This document shows, piece by piece, positions 7,929-15,416 of a stretch of DNA of 32,690 bases. Under the pieces are notes generated by a model. The model was not told where the DNA came from, did not search any database, and worked only from the letters and a program-made list of their open reading frames with translations. The position numbers and the translations under genes are program-made. Positions within the stretch are counted from its first letter, which is position 1; every line of letters begins with the position of its first letter. This DNA comes from Verrucomicrobia bacterium UBA6775 (lineage in GTDB: Bacteria > Verrucomicrobiota > Verrucomicrobiia > Limisphaerales > UBA1096). The DNA lies in assembly GCA_002453165.1 (NCBI GenBank), contig DKGH01000165.1:1-32690 (forward strand), written 5' to 3'.

Positions 7929-9065
7929 TTAGCGATCCTCCACCGGGGCGTACTTCAGGTCGTCCGGCCCATCGTAAAGACTCTTCGGACGGATGAGGCG
8001 GTTGTCGGCCAACTGCTCCAGCACGTGCGCCGTCCAGCCCGAGGTGCGGGCGATGGCGAATATCGGTGTGAACAGGTCGGTCGGAATACCCAGCGAGTAG
8101 TAGACTGTGGCGGAGTAAAAATCGACATTCGGGTGCAGGTTCTTTTTGGAAACCATGAGGTCTCGAATGCGCTCGCTCATGTCCAGCCACTTGGTTTCGC
8201 CGAGTTCACCGCTGAGTTTCTCAGCCATTGCCTTGAGGTGCGGCGCACGGGGATCGAGCACCTTGTACACCCGGTGGCCAATACCCATGATTTTAACCTT
8301 GTTCTTCAGGCAGTCCTCGACGAAGGCATCGACCTTGTCGACGCTGCCAATTTCCTGAAGCATCTTGATCACGCCTTCGTTGGCACCACCGTGCAGTGGC
8401 CCCTTGAGAGTGCCGATGGCGGAGGTGATCGCCGAGTACATCCCGCTCAGGGTGGCGATGGTGACCCGGGCGGAAAATGTGGAGGCATTCATGCCGTGAT
8501 CGGCGTGCAGGATGTAGCACATGTCGATCGTCTTCTCCTTGGCCTCGCTCGGTTTTTCGCCGTCGATGAGGTAGAGGAAGTTGGCGGCCTCGCCGAGTGT
8601 CGGGTCGGATGCCGGAAGCGGCTTGTCCTGACGGGCGAGGTGAAAATAGGCGGTGATGACTGGCACCTGCGCGATGAGCTTGATGGCGCGAGCGGCCTGA
8701 TCCTCGATCGAATCCTGTGCTTCCGGTGGCTCGTAGCAGGCTAGTGCGGAGACAACGGTACGGATGGCCCGCATCGGCGAGGCGTCCTTGGGCAATTGCT
8801 TGATCAACTCGACAACACCGTCAGGAAGATTGCGGGCTGCGGCCAACTCGGCCTTTAGTGCGGCCAATTCATCTGCGTTGGGCAGTTTGCCGCGATGCAG
8901 CAGGTGGACGACCTCCTCGTACGTGGCCTTGCCGGCCAGTTCGTTGATGTTGTACCCGCAATAGATCAGCTCGCCGTCCAGCCCGCGAACGTCACTCAAT
9001 TTGGTGGTCGCCGCGACCACACCCTCTAATCCCTTGCTGGATGCCGGTTTCTCCGTGTCACTCAT
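7929..9065 (-). CDS. gltA: Citrate synthase
   Basis: Condenses oxaloacetate with acetyl-CoA to citrate, the entry step of the TCA cycle. The 378-residue length fits the shorter bacterial citrate synthases. The catalytic triad is visible: His225 in GPLHGGANEG, His264 in GIGHRVYKVLDPRAP and Asp315 in NVDFYSATVYYSLGIP. ATG 9065 begins MSDTEKPASSKGLEGVVAATT; the usual N-terminal strand follows. There is no good Shine-Dalgarno. The start context TTTTTTCAGAATGAGT is nearly the same as that of mdh at 16406. The gene ends at a TAA that touches a palindromic repeat, followed by an intrinsic terminator. queD lies upstream in the same direction, 92 bases away, so gltA may have its own promoter. Confidence 0.96.
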   Translation of the reverse strand: MSDTEKPASSKGLEGVVAATTKLSDVRGLDGELIYCGYNINELAGKATYEEVVHLLHRGKLPNADELAALKAELAAARNLPDGVVELIKQLPKDASPMRAIRTVVSALACYEPPEAQDSIEDQAARAIKLIAQVPVITAYFHLARQDKPLPASDPTLGEAANFLYLIDGEKPSEAKEKTIDMCYILHADHGMNASTFSARVTIATLSGMYSAITSAIGTLKGPLHGGANEGVIKMLQEIGSVDKVDAFVEDCLKNKVKIMGIGHRVYKVLDPRAPHLKAMAEKLSGELGETKWLDMSERIRDLMVSKKNLHPNVDFYSATVYYSLGIPTDLFTPIFAIARTSGWTAHVLEQLADNRLIRPKSLYDGPDDLKYAPVEDR

Positions 9066-9157
9066 TCTGAAAAAAATGTGAAATCCCTGTTGGGGCCCGA
9101 GAACTTTAAATTATTGCGCGTTTCAGGGCAATGGTTTTCGGATTAGTCTGGCCCGAT

Positions 9158-9532
9158 TCACACTTGGCCAAGCGCTTGGTCGCCACGATAAACACAGCGG
9201 GCGGTGCAGGTTTCCGCGACCTCCACGGCGGCCAAAAGCGGCAGGGCTGGCTTCAAGCGATCCCAGATCCACACAGCCACGTTTTCGCTGGTGGGATTCT
9301 CCAGACCGTCAATTTCGTTGAGATAATGGTGATCCAGTTGCTCCCAAAGCGGCTTGAACGCTGTGGAGATATCGGCGTAATCGATCACCCAGCCAAGCTT
9401 GGGATCGCACTCGCCCTCGACCACTATCTCCGCTTGAAAACTGTGCCCGTGCAGCCGGCGGCATTTGTGATCCTCCGGGAGGTGTGGCAGATAATGCGCT
9501 GCCTCGAACTGAAATGTCTTGCGTAGTTCCAT
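9158..9532 (-). CDS. queD: 6-carboxy-5,6,7,8-tetrahydropterin synthase / PTPS family
   Basis: The 124-residue product matches the QueD/PTPS family, which converts dihydroneopterin triphosphate to 6-carboxytetrahydropterin on the way to queuosine and 7-deazaguanines. Zinc ligands are His13, His28 and His30 (FEAAHYLP, RRLHGHSF), with catalytic Cys24. I chose ATG 9532 because conserved sequence starts at MELRKTFQFEAAH. It overlaps the stop codon of the luxC-like gene (TAATG), which implies translational coupling. The C-terminus is odd: after CVYRG, where the family normally stops, the residues DQALGQV are encoded by the repeat at 9162-9180. The repeat seems to have replaced or extended the end of the gene. 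The pterin link with folK is by pathway only. Confidence 0.9.
   Translation of the reverse strand: MELRKTFQFEAAHYLPHLPEDHKCRRLHGHSFQAEIVVEGECDPKLGWVIDYADISTAFKPLWEQLDHHYLNEIDGLENPTSENVAVWIWDRLKPALPLLAAVEVAETCTARCVYRGDQALGQV
9162..9180. repeat. Palindromic repeat encoding the QueD C-terminal tail
   Basis: ACTTGGCCAAGCGCTTGGT, a full core plus a partial unit at the 12-bp period. Read in the queD frame it gives QALGQV followed by the stop codon. Confidence 0.88.
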
Positions 9533-10890
9533 TATTGAATTGTCTCGAGATCGGTCCAGCGGATGAGGTCGCCAAGCGCCGGTCTTCCGTCGTGACGCCA
9601 TGCCAGCGGTGGGCGCTGCATCTTCCCGAGCGGGCACACTCGGGGCACGCCCCATGCGCCGAGTTTCAGTGCGAACTCCCGCAGCTTGGCCTCACTGGCG
9701 GCGATGCCCACGGTGGAAATGCTTTCCCGGTACGGCTCGAGGATGTGCATCAACTCGTCGAGATGTTCGATCGGCTTCACGAAGACAAACCGGTTAAGCG
9801 GAGAATTTTGAAACTGTTTTTCGTCCTCCTGCACGACGGTCCACTCGGTGGAATCTTCGCTCTCCCAGAGGATGGCGCCGACATTGTTGGCGGAGCGGAT
9901 CTTGTAAAACCGCCGCATGTTCGCGATCGCACCGGCTTCCTTCGTCGAGAGTTCACCGCGGGGGATCGTCTCGCTGCGGGCGGCCAGTTCCTCCGCGAGC
10001 ATTTCGGCGAAGCGTTCCGGTTTCAAATTTCCGAATTCCTCGACGTAAATGACATGAGGGGACAGGCAGCCCTGCTGATTCCAAGCGACCACATCGTGCG
10101 CGGCACGGTTGATGATCGTCTGTGTCCCCATCACCTCGTTGGCAAGCTGCTCCACGTAGCCAAGACTGACGCGGTGTCCGTAGCCGACAAATCGCTTGCC
10201 CAGCGGAAGCCGACCGCGAATCGCTCCCACGGTCTTGTCGCTGCCGGTGGCCACGACGCAGTCCGCCTCCTTGTATAGTTCCCCCTCAAGCGTTTCGTTG
10301 CCTCCGTCCCATTCCGCGATCTCGAGTGCCGATGCCAGGCCGGGATCGACGTAGTGGAGCGTGTGACCGAACAACCGCGGGAGCAGTGACTTACCGGAGG
10401 CGCACTTTACAAACTGTGCCGAGCGAAGCAGCAGGCCAAACGCGATCGATTGAAAAACCGGCACCGGGAGATTGCCCGGGGCCACGTGTGCGATGAGCTG
10501 CGGCCCATGCACCATCGCCAGTGAGTGACTCGATAAACTGCCGAACGACTGCAGCCGGGTTGCGTCGCCGAACTCCTGACCGAGCAATCCGAAAAAATTC
10601 TCCTGCGTCCATTCGGAAAAACAGGCATCCAGCCCGGCGGCGAGAACTTCGCGGGGAAACCCGGTCGTCTCCGGGTCAGCCGCCAGCGCCATTTTGCGCA
10701 ACTCGTAATCCGGCGAGAGCCAGAGCGATGCGGCCTCGACCAGCTTAGAGATAATCGTCTCGTTGCCAATCTGCACGAGATACTCCTCGCGATTCGTGCG
10801 CAGTGTCTGGCACGCCTCCGTGATCAGCGTGTCGCTCAGGACGGCGCCTTGTTTATCAGCCAGGAAATAGTCCAGTGATTGCTCGAGCAT
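9532..10890 (-). CDS. Acyl-CoA reductase, LuxC family
   Basis: The 452-residue protein belongs to the LuxC family of aldehyde-dehydrogenase-fold enzymes, which reduce an activated acyl group to a fatty aldehyde with NADPH. Visible family marks are HVAPGNLPVPVFQS (nucleotide side), an ATGSDKTV segment, and QQGCLSPH with the probable catalytic Cys275. It starts at ATG 10890, inside the 3' end of the luxE-like gene (35-base overlap), and its TAA overlaps the queD ATG. The three genes therefore form a tight operon. No luciferase (luxA/luxB) or thioesterase (luxD) is visible, so light production is not implied. A role in making a lipid-derived aldehyde or alcohol is inferred; the substrate is unknown. 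Confidence 0.9.
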   Translation of the reverse strand: MLEQSLDYFLADKQGAVLSDTLITEACQTLRTNREEYLVQIGNETIISKLVEAASLWLSPDYELRKMALAADPETTGFPREVLAAGLDACFSEWTQENFFGLLGQEFGDATRLQSFGSLSSHSLAMVHGPQLIAHVAPGNLPVPVFQSIAFGLLLRSAQFVKCASGKSLLPRLFGHTLHYVDPGLASALEIAEWDGGNETLEGELYKEADCVVATGSDKTVGAIRGRLPLGKRFVGYGHRVSLGYVEQLANEVMGTQTIINRAAHDVVAWNQQGCLSPHVIYVEEFGNLKPERFAEMLAEELAARSETIPRGELSTKEAGAIANMRRFYKIRSANNVGAILWESEDSTEWTVVQEDEKQFQNSPLNRFVFVKPIEHLDELMHILEPYRESISTVGIAASEAKLREFALKLGAWGVPRVCPLGKMQRPPLAWRHDGRPALGDLIRWTDLETIQ

Positions 10891-11977
10891 GGTTCAAGTT
10901 CATCAGCGAACACCCGCGCGACTCGGCGAGTTTAGCTCGGCCAAGCAGTTCAAAGCCGTCCTCATGCCGCTTGGCCAAGTCCTCGGTCAGAACGCAAAGG
11001 GCCGAGCCGACGTTTGCCAAGTCGGTGATCTCCAACAGCCCCGCTTGGCCAGGCGCGACCTCGTCCAATGTCTCCGGGGAGACGACGCAGGCGCGTGCCC
11101 AGGGCGGAAAACGAAACAGCCGGGGAGCGGGATTCGCTTGGCCAAGTTTGCCGTCATACGCCTGCGAACTCAATTCGCACATGCCGTATTCGCACAGGAT
11201 TCGTTCCGGCAGGATGCCAAGCCGCTCGACGATGGCACGGTGTAACTCCGGCTTGGTCACCTCGCGCGATCGCCCCTTGTAGCCGCCGGTCTCCATTGCG
11301 GCGGAACCGGCCGGGAGCCGAAGTTCGACATTCTCTGCCTCCATGAAGTCAAGCAGGTGAACGAAGGAAAACGCGGTTCCCAGAACAGTGGCCGGCTCGT
11401 TTTGAGTGGTGGCATCATGCAGAAAATCAATGGTGGCCTGGCGGTCGATCCGCCACAGGGCATCGGCGGCGAAGAAGTGCTCGCGCTTGGCCAAGTGCTT
11501 GGCCACGGCCCCCATCATCTGGCAAAGCGACGACTCCGGCGCCTCGCTTGGTTTTGGAAAAAGGAACAGCAACCGGCCGACGGCTTCATCCACCATGTGC
11601 TCATTGAACCAACTCCACAGCGATGCCTTGTACACCGAAAGAGTGGCCGGATTGTGATGATGCCGGCTTCGGTTTGAATGGGTGGTTCCGCTTGAGCGGA
11701 AAACAGTTTGCCGATCTGCCTCCGGCAGGACGGTGATGTCGAACGACTTGAACGCCCGTGTTGGCACGGCGGGAATCTCCTCCCAACGTGTCACCGTGTC
11801 CGGGGTCCGTTTTTCGCTTTGGCAAAGATTGGCGTACGCCTCGTTTTGCGTGAATTGAAAGCCGAAGAGGCCGAGCGCGAGTTGATTGAATTCAACCGCC
11901 GGTGGCGATTCGTTGCCCCGGGAGATGAACGTCATCACGGCCTCACAAGCGTCGGTCAATGTGGAGAGGGATGTCAT
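10856..11977 (-). CDS. Acyl-protein synthetase, LuxE family
   Basis: The 373-residue protein resembles LuxE, an ATP-dependent ligase that activates a fatty acid as acyl-AMP and hands it to the partner reductase. Family marks are EEIPAVPTRAFKSFDI, the adenylate-binding FRSSGTTHSNRSRHH and a later ILCEYGMCELSSQAYDG. I chose ATG 11977 (MTSLSTLTDACEAVM); an upstream in-frame start at 12067 adds residues that look untranslated. TATAAA at about 11981-11986 (minus strand) could be a -10 element giving a very short leader, but I see no matching -35. Three core repeats fall in the gene (10970, 11137, 11486), in codons for DLAKR, KLGQA and HLAKR. The pairing with the LuxC-like gene strongly supports a fatty-acid reductase complex. 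Confidence 0.85.
   Translation of the reverse strand: MTSLSTLTDACEAVMTFISRGNESPPAVEFNQLALGLFGFQFTQNEAYANLCQSEKRTPDTVTRWEEIPAVPTRAFKSFDITVLPEADRQTVFRSSGTTHSNRSRHHHNPATLSVYKASLWSWFNEHMVDEAVGRLLFLFPKPSEAPESSLCQMMGAVAKHLAKREHFFAADALWRIDRQATIDFLHDATTQNEPATVLGTAFSFVHLLDFMEAENVELRLPAGSAAMETGGYKGRSREVTKPELHRAIVERLGILPERILCEYGMCELSSQAYDGKLGQANPAPRLFRFPPWARACVVSPETLDEVAPGQAGLLEITDLANVGSALCVLTEDLAKRHEDGFELLGRAKLAESRGCSLMNLNHARAITGLFPG
11483..11506. repeat. Palindromic repeat within the luxE-like gene
   Basis: A full core in GCGCTTGGCCAAG is followed at the 12-bp period by a second, imperfect copy (TGCTTGGCCAC). It is translated in frame as VAKHLAKR, so it causes no frame break. Confidence 0.75.
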
Positions 11978-12109
11978 GCGGTTTTTTATACGGACAAGCC
12001 GCGCTGGCTGGTTTTCCGCCACAGCCAAGGCCGGGAAGCTACGGGCAAAACGGTCGGCTGGCAACAAATGGTTTTGTCACCGATTGGCGGCTGTGTTTTG
12101 ATTCTGCCC

Positions 12110-12826
12110 ATGAAATATTTCGCAGGATTCGGAATGTTGGCAATCGGCTTGGTGAGCTGTGGCGGTGATGCCCCGGCACCAGGTACATCGACTACTGACA
12201 CCAACGCCGTTGAGCAAACCCCGGCCGCTGTAAACACGAACACCGCGACGACGAACCCAAACATTTCCATCAAGCCGACCACTGAGATTCCCGCCGCGAA
12301 GCCGGTGACCAAGCCAAAGCCCACGCCTCCGCAGGCAGGCACCCCCGCTGCAACACCGGCAGCAACCAACAACGCGGCTACTGCGCAGGCCAATTCTGGA
12401 ACCCCCAACAAGCCGACGCAACCAGACAGGGTCGAGGGCCAGGGAAATCTTACGGAGAAAAACGGGGCGTTCTTTTCCGGGGACTCGCCTTTCAACGGCC
12501 AGTTTGTCGATCGCCACGACAACGGCGTGAAATCGGTGGAGGGACGATTTGAGAACGGAATACAGCAGGGTGCGTGGACGTATTACCACGAAAACGGGAG
12601 TCGTTTTCGTACCGGTCAATATGTCGACGGCCGCGCTGACGGGCAATGGACTTTCTGGCGGGAGGACGGCTCCAAGTGGTCGGAGCAAACCTACGTGAAC
12701 GGCCAGTTGAACGGGCTTGAGACACGTTGGTATCCGAACGGTCAGAAGCAATCCGAGACGACATGGGAGGGCGGCAGGACGATCGCCAAACAGGAATGGG
12801 ACGAATCGGGCGCGCCCAAGCAATAG
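12110..12826 (+). CDS. MORN_2-repeat lipoprotein
   Basis: The 238-residue protein has a lipoprotein signal ending in LVSC (lipid-modified Cys17). A long low-complexity linker rich in Pro, Thr, Asn and Ala follows (about 20-110). The C-terminal half carries repeats of the MORN_2 type, with recurring NG..DG or YxENG units such as GAWTYYHENGSRFRTGQY, GQWTFWREDGSKW and GLETRWYPNGQKQ. MORN_2 proteins (often labelled YwqK) have no firm biochemical role; an envelope-anchored repeat scaffold is likely. ATG 12110 is chosen because it starts directly at the signal sequence. The gene is divergent from the luxE-like operon across a 132-base region. A second MORN_2 protein lies at 29492-30094. Confidence 0.83.
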   Translation: MKYFAGFGMLAIGLVSCGGDAPAPGTSTTDTNAVEQTPAAVNTNTATTNPNISIKPTTEIPAAKPVTKPKPTPPQAGTPAATPAATNNAATAQANSGTPNKPTQPDRVEGQGNLTEKNGAFFSGDSPFNGQFVDRHDNGVKSVEGRFENGIQQGAWTYYHENGSRFRTGQYVDGRADGQWTFWREDGSKWSEQTYVNGQLNGLETRWYPNGQKQSETTWEGGRTIAKQEWDESGAPKQ

Positions 12827-12837
12827 CAGCCTGGTTG

Positions 12838-13566
12838 ATGGGCAGGCCAACGGGCGAAGCCGAGCCGGAACTGCAACGTACCCCAGGTGGCGCTCGGCTT
12901 GTGCAGAACGGCTCCGTGCTGAGTGAGGTGCTTTCCCAACCCGGCCCGACGGACAGCGTTTTCGATGTGTTGGCTGCTGCGATGAATTTATCCACTGGAA
13001 ACCGCGCAGGAATCCTTGGCTTTGCCGGGGGCGGAGTGATCGCCCCGTTGCGTGCGATGGGGGGGCAGCACGACTTGGCCGGGGTCGATCTCGATGATGC
13101 CGGCTACAAGTTATTTTGTGAGGTCAGCGATGATTGGCGGGGTGCGGTGAAGTTTTCGAAGGCGGACGCCGCTCAGTGGCTCCGGTCCCGCCGAGCCCCA
13201 TTCGATGTATTGCTGGAGGACTTGTCGATCGCCCGCGATGGCGATGTGTTCAAGCCGGACGTCTCGATTGACACGCTCCCTCGATTGATTCGCAGCAAAC
13301 TCAAGCCCGGCGGTTTGGCCGTTTTCAACTTGTTGCCTGCCGACGACCGGACTTGGACGGAGATGACCAAGCGGGTGAGCGATCCGTTTCGGCACGGCAT
13401 TCGGATCACGTTTGAGAGTTTTTACAATCAGGTGTTGATCCTGGGCAGTAGGCCGTTTTCCGACGCCCGGGAGGTGTCCCGACGAATCCGGGCGTCATTG
13501 ACGGCGATTCAATCTGCGATGTCGAGTGACATTCAAATACGCGCGATGCGCTTGGCCAAGCGATGA
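12838..13566 (+). CDS. Spermidine-synthase-like / SAM-dependent methyltransferase-fold protein
   Basis: The 242-residue product resembles the non-canonical spermidine-synthase-like family. It has a beta-strand opening GGARLVQNGSVLSEVL, a glycine-rich nucleotide-binding strand GILGFAGGGVIAPLRAMGG with the acidic end LAGVDLDD, then FDVLLEDLS and a C-terminal LKPGGLAVFNLL strand. Whether it makes a polyamine, methylates a substrate or is inactive cannot be told. I chose ATG 12838, 11 bases after the lipoprotein stop; an earlier ATG at 12796 overlapping that gene is possible. The last residues, RLAKR, are encoded by a repeat copy (13548-13562). The stop codon overlaps the next start (ATGA at 13563), so translation with the pseudopilin gene is probably coupled. 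Confidence 0.72.
   Translation: MGRPTGEAEPELQRTPGGARLVQNGSVLSEVLSQPGPTDSVFDVLAAAMNLSTGNRAGILGFAGGGVIAPLRAMGGQHDLAGVDLDDAGYKLFCEVSDDWRGAVKFSKADAAQWLRSRRAPFDVLLEDLSIARDGDVFKPDVSIDTLPRLIRSKLKPGGLAVFNLLPADDRTWTEMTKRVSDPFRHGIRITFESFYNQVLILGSRPFSDAREVSRRIRASLTAIQSAMSSDIQIRAMRLAKR
13548..13562. repeat. Palindromic repeat at a gene 3' end
   Basis: GCGCTTGGCCAAGCG encodes the RLAKR tail of the spermidine-synthase-like protein and ends one base before the overlapping ATGA start/stop junction. Confidence 0.88.
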
Positions 13567-14336
13567 CGCTCCGTAGGCAAAACGGTTTTACGCTGATCGA
13601 GTTGCTGGTGGTCATCGCCATCATCGCGATCTTGGCCGGGATGTTGTTGCCGGCCTTGGCCAAGGCCAAAGGCAAGGCGCAGTCGATCAAGTGCGCTTCA
13701 AACATGAGGCAGATCAGCCTTGCAGTGACGATGCACGCTGATGCACTTGACGGCGCGTTGCCCATCGCGACCAACTTCGCCGAGCCCATGGAATCTCCGC
13801 ACCGCATCTGGGTAACAGCCGTGGCTGGATTCATCGGCAGTGAAGACGTGTTTCTCTGTCCATCGGCACGAGATGCGAAGTTCGGAGGCAACTGGGCCAA
13901 GCGCAACTGGCATCCGATCGGCTACAACGGGGCGACGACTTTTGATCCAAGGGGAGTGGAGGGATCCACTGTAAAACCCAAGTTGGTCGCAGTGCCGGAA
14001 CCCAGTCTGGCCGTGCTCTTCGCCGACACCCCCTGTGGGCCAAACGGAAAAAAATATCGGGGCTACGTTTTCAGTCCCAAAAACGGGAAGCGGAACAAAC
14101 TGGATCCGCGTCGGTCGACGCCGCTTATCTCTGACCGCGATCTCGTGGCTGAACTGGGCGGCAGCAAAAATCCGAGCCAACTTAAGCCGGTGTTCGCGAG
14201 GCACGGAGCCACAGGCGAAGACGCCGGCCGCACGAATCTCGTCCTAGCCGACGGCCACGTGGAAGCCAAGACCGCAGCTTCAATCCTGAGGCAATCCGAA
14301 GGCGCAAACCTAATCTGGAATTTCGGCCGAAACTAA
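13563..14336 (+). CDS. Type II secretion/type IV pilin-like pseudopilin, H-X9-DG type
   Basis: The 257-residue protein starts with a prepilin leader and cleavage site: QNGFTLIELLVVIAIIAILA (about 7-26), with processing expected between Gly8 and Phe9 and the usual Glu at mature position 5. The hydrophobic helix runs on through MLLPALAKAKGKAQ. The C-terminus has RHGATG followed by NLVLADGHVEA, the H-X-DG motif seen in the large pseudopilin families of Planctomycetota and Verrucomicrobiota. The protein is probably membrane-anchored and exposed in the periplasm; its partner machinery is not visible here. The ATG overlaps the upstream stop codon. The core repeat at 13655-13664 encodes the normal ALAKA of the helix end. 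A repeat follows 4 bases after the TAA. Confidence 0.88.
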   Translation: MTLRRQNGFTLIELLVVIAIIAILAGMLLPALAKAKGKAQSIKCASNMRQISLAVTMHADALDGALPIATNFAEPMESPHRIWVTAVAGFIGSEDVFLCPSARDAKFGGNWAKRNWHPIGYNGATTFDPRGVEGSTVKPKLVAVPEPSLAVLFADTPCGPNGKKYRGYVFSPKNGKRNKLDPRRSTPLISDRDLVAELGGSKNPSQLKPVFARHGATGEDAGRTNLVLADGHVEAKTAASILRQSEGANLIWNFGRN

Positions 14337-14340
14337 AATC

Positions 14341-14358
14341 AAGCGCTTGGCCAAGTGG
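14341..14358. repeat. Palindromic repeat after the pseudopilin stop codon
   Basis: AAGCGCTTGGCCAAGTGG begins 4 bases after the TAA. The inner core CTTGGCCAAG is intact; one outer base on the right arm differs from consensus. No T-run follows, so intrinsic termination is unlikely. Confidence 0.85.
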
Positions 14359-14378
14359 GAGTAGGGGAAAAGAGGGGA

Positions 14379-14489
14379 TCAGGAGCGGGTGCGGACGTGG
14401 CTGTATTTGCCGTTCCGACGGGTGCGCGTTTCCTGAAAACGGGGTGTGTAAATCGTTTTGCTATTGGCTTGTGAGAGGTACATGGTCAT
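14379..14489 (-). CDS. Possible small basic peptide, unrecognised
   Basis: A 36-residue frame from ATG 14489 gives a basic peptide ending in RNGKYSHVRTRS. Third-position GC looks similar to nearby genes and the frame stays open upstream to GTG 14645. I recognise no family, and no ribosome-binding site is well placed (a GGAGG lies about 24 bases upstream). It may be chance. Confidence 0.15.
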   Translation of the reverse strand: MTMYLSQANSKTIYTPRFQETRTRRNGKYSHVRTRS

Positions 14490-14519
14490 CAACTTGGACT
14501 GGTTGAGCGGCGGCCTCCG

Positions 14520-14707
14520 GGTGGATAACAACCGGCTGCACGCTGTAATCAAGGTGTAGATGATCCGCTTCACAAGTAATGGGTCACAAACGACCGAACT
14601 CAGCTTACGCCATGGGGGCTGTGTTTCCAATCGGAAAGTATTCACAGGCCTTTTTTTTTATTCACAATCGACTGTGAACGACCTGCAAATTGTGGACAGG
14701 CTGTGAA
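14520..14707. promoter_or_regulatory. Cluster of TTCACA/TGTGAA boxes, DnaA-box-like
   Basis: TTATTCACA (14658-14666, +) and TTATCCACC (14520-14528, minus) each differ by one base from the DnaA box TTATCCACA. TTCACA also occurs at 14641, and TGTGAA at 14673 and 14702. TTCACA at 14661-14666 and TGTGAA at 14673-14678 form a perfect inverted repeat with a 6-base gap. The cluster could bind DnaA or a dimeric transcription factor; the sequence alone cannot decide. Confidence 0.35.
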
Positions 14708-14753
14708 TGAGCCGGAGAAAACCGGGCGAAAACAAAGTGAACAATCGGGACAA

Positions 14754-15413
14754 TTATCCGCCCACGATGGTTACACCGGATGAGGTGCCGATCCGGGAGG
14801 CGCCAGCCTCGATCATGGCCTTCGCGGTTTCGGCATCCCGGATGCCTCCGGACGCTTTCACGCCGCAGAATTGGCTGACGGTCTCGCGCATCAACTTGAC
14901 GTGCTCGATGGTGGTTCCAGCGGGGCCGAATCCGGTGCTGGTCTTGACGAAGTGGGCTTCGGCCTGCACGGCGATTTTACAGGCGGTGGCGATCTGCTCG
15001 TCGTTGAAAAAGCCGGTCTCGATGATGACCTTGACGCGCCGGTCGTCCGCAGCATCGATGACGTCCCGAATCTCGCGGCTTACCGCCCTGTGATCCCCGT
15101 CGATGAATTTGCCGAGGTTCATCACCATGTCGATCTCGTGGGCGCCGTTGTCGACGGCCACTTCGGTTTCGTAGCGCTTGGCGTCCGGGTCGGATGCACC
15201 CGAGGGGAAGCCCACGACTGTGGCGATGGAGACGTCTGAGTCGCCAAGATGATTCCATGCATGCTGCACCCAGCAACCACTGACACACACCGCAAATAGC
15301 TGGTGCTCAACGGCTTCGGTGCAAAGTTTTTCGATATCCCGCGCGATGGCATCGGGACGCAACAAGGTATGATCGATGTATCCGTTGAGCGGCGTTTCCG
15401 TTTGATCAGCCAT
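14754..15413 (-). CDS. deoC: Deoxyribose-phosphate aldolase
   Basis: Cleaves 2-deoxyribose-5-phosphate to glyceraldehyde-3-phosphate and acetaldehyde, in deoxynucleoside breakdown. The 219-residue protein is a normal DeoC length. It shows IDHTLLRPDA (13-22), Asp95 in HEIDMVMNLG, the Schiff-base Lys157 in FVKTSTGFGPAG and Lys186 in GVKASGGIRD, the expected active-site set. The ATG at 15413 lies 3 bases past the mdh stop codon, so the two are probably co-transcribed, an uncommon pairing. Acetaldehyde could feed to acetyl-CoA, but that link with acs nearby is inference. Confidence 0.95.
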   Translation of the reverse strand: MADQTETPLNGYIDHTLLRPDAIARDIEKLCTEAVEHQLFAVCVSGCWVQHAWNHLGDSDVSIATVVGFPSGASDPDAKRYETEVAVDNGAHEIDMVMNLGKFIDGDHRAVSREIRDVIDAADDRRVKVIIETGFFNDEQIATACKIAVQAEAHFVKTSTGFGPAGTTIEHVKLMRETVSQFCGVKASGGIRDAETAKAMIEAGASRIGTSSGVTIVGG

Positions 15414-15416
15414 GGA

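Larger units (their letters stand above)
14337..14753. other. Gene-poor intergenic region with repeat and TTCACA/TGTGAA boxes
   Basis: This is the longest stretch without a convincing gene. It starts with a palindromic repeat (14341-14358), contains a T-run (14651-14659) and ends upstream of the deoC stop codon. The right half holds a cluster of TTCACA/TGTGAA boxes. No tRNA or rRNA fold was recognised. A frame from GTG 14645 to 14379 on the minus strand is open but matches no family I know. Confidence 0.6.

Noticed and set aside
7891..9124. 12-bp direct repeat ATTGCGCGTTTC on both sides of gltA
   Set aside because: One copy (7891-7902) is part of the gltA terminator stem; the other (9113-9124) is upstream. 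No transposase or target-site pattern supports a mobile unit, so it is probably chance or a remnant hairpin arm.
9158..11977. Bioluminescence (lux) operon
   Set aside because: LuxC-like and LuxE-like genes are present, but luxA, luxB and luxD are not. Such pairs occur in non-luminous bacteria.
13655..13664. Core repeat in the pseudopilin helix as an insertion
   Set aside because: The encoded PALAKAK is the usual sequence at this position in related pseudopilins, so this copy (like those in GatB and several LAK sites) may be ordinary coding sequence whose codons happen to form, or have drifted toward, the palindrome.
14379..14645. GTG-started 88-residue frame on the minus strand
   Set aside because: It lacks a ribosome-binding site, a recognisable family and a conserved feature. 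Only the shorter ATG form is listed, at low confidence.
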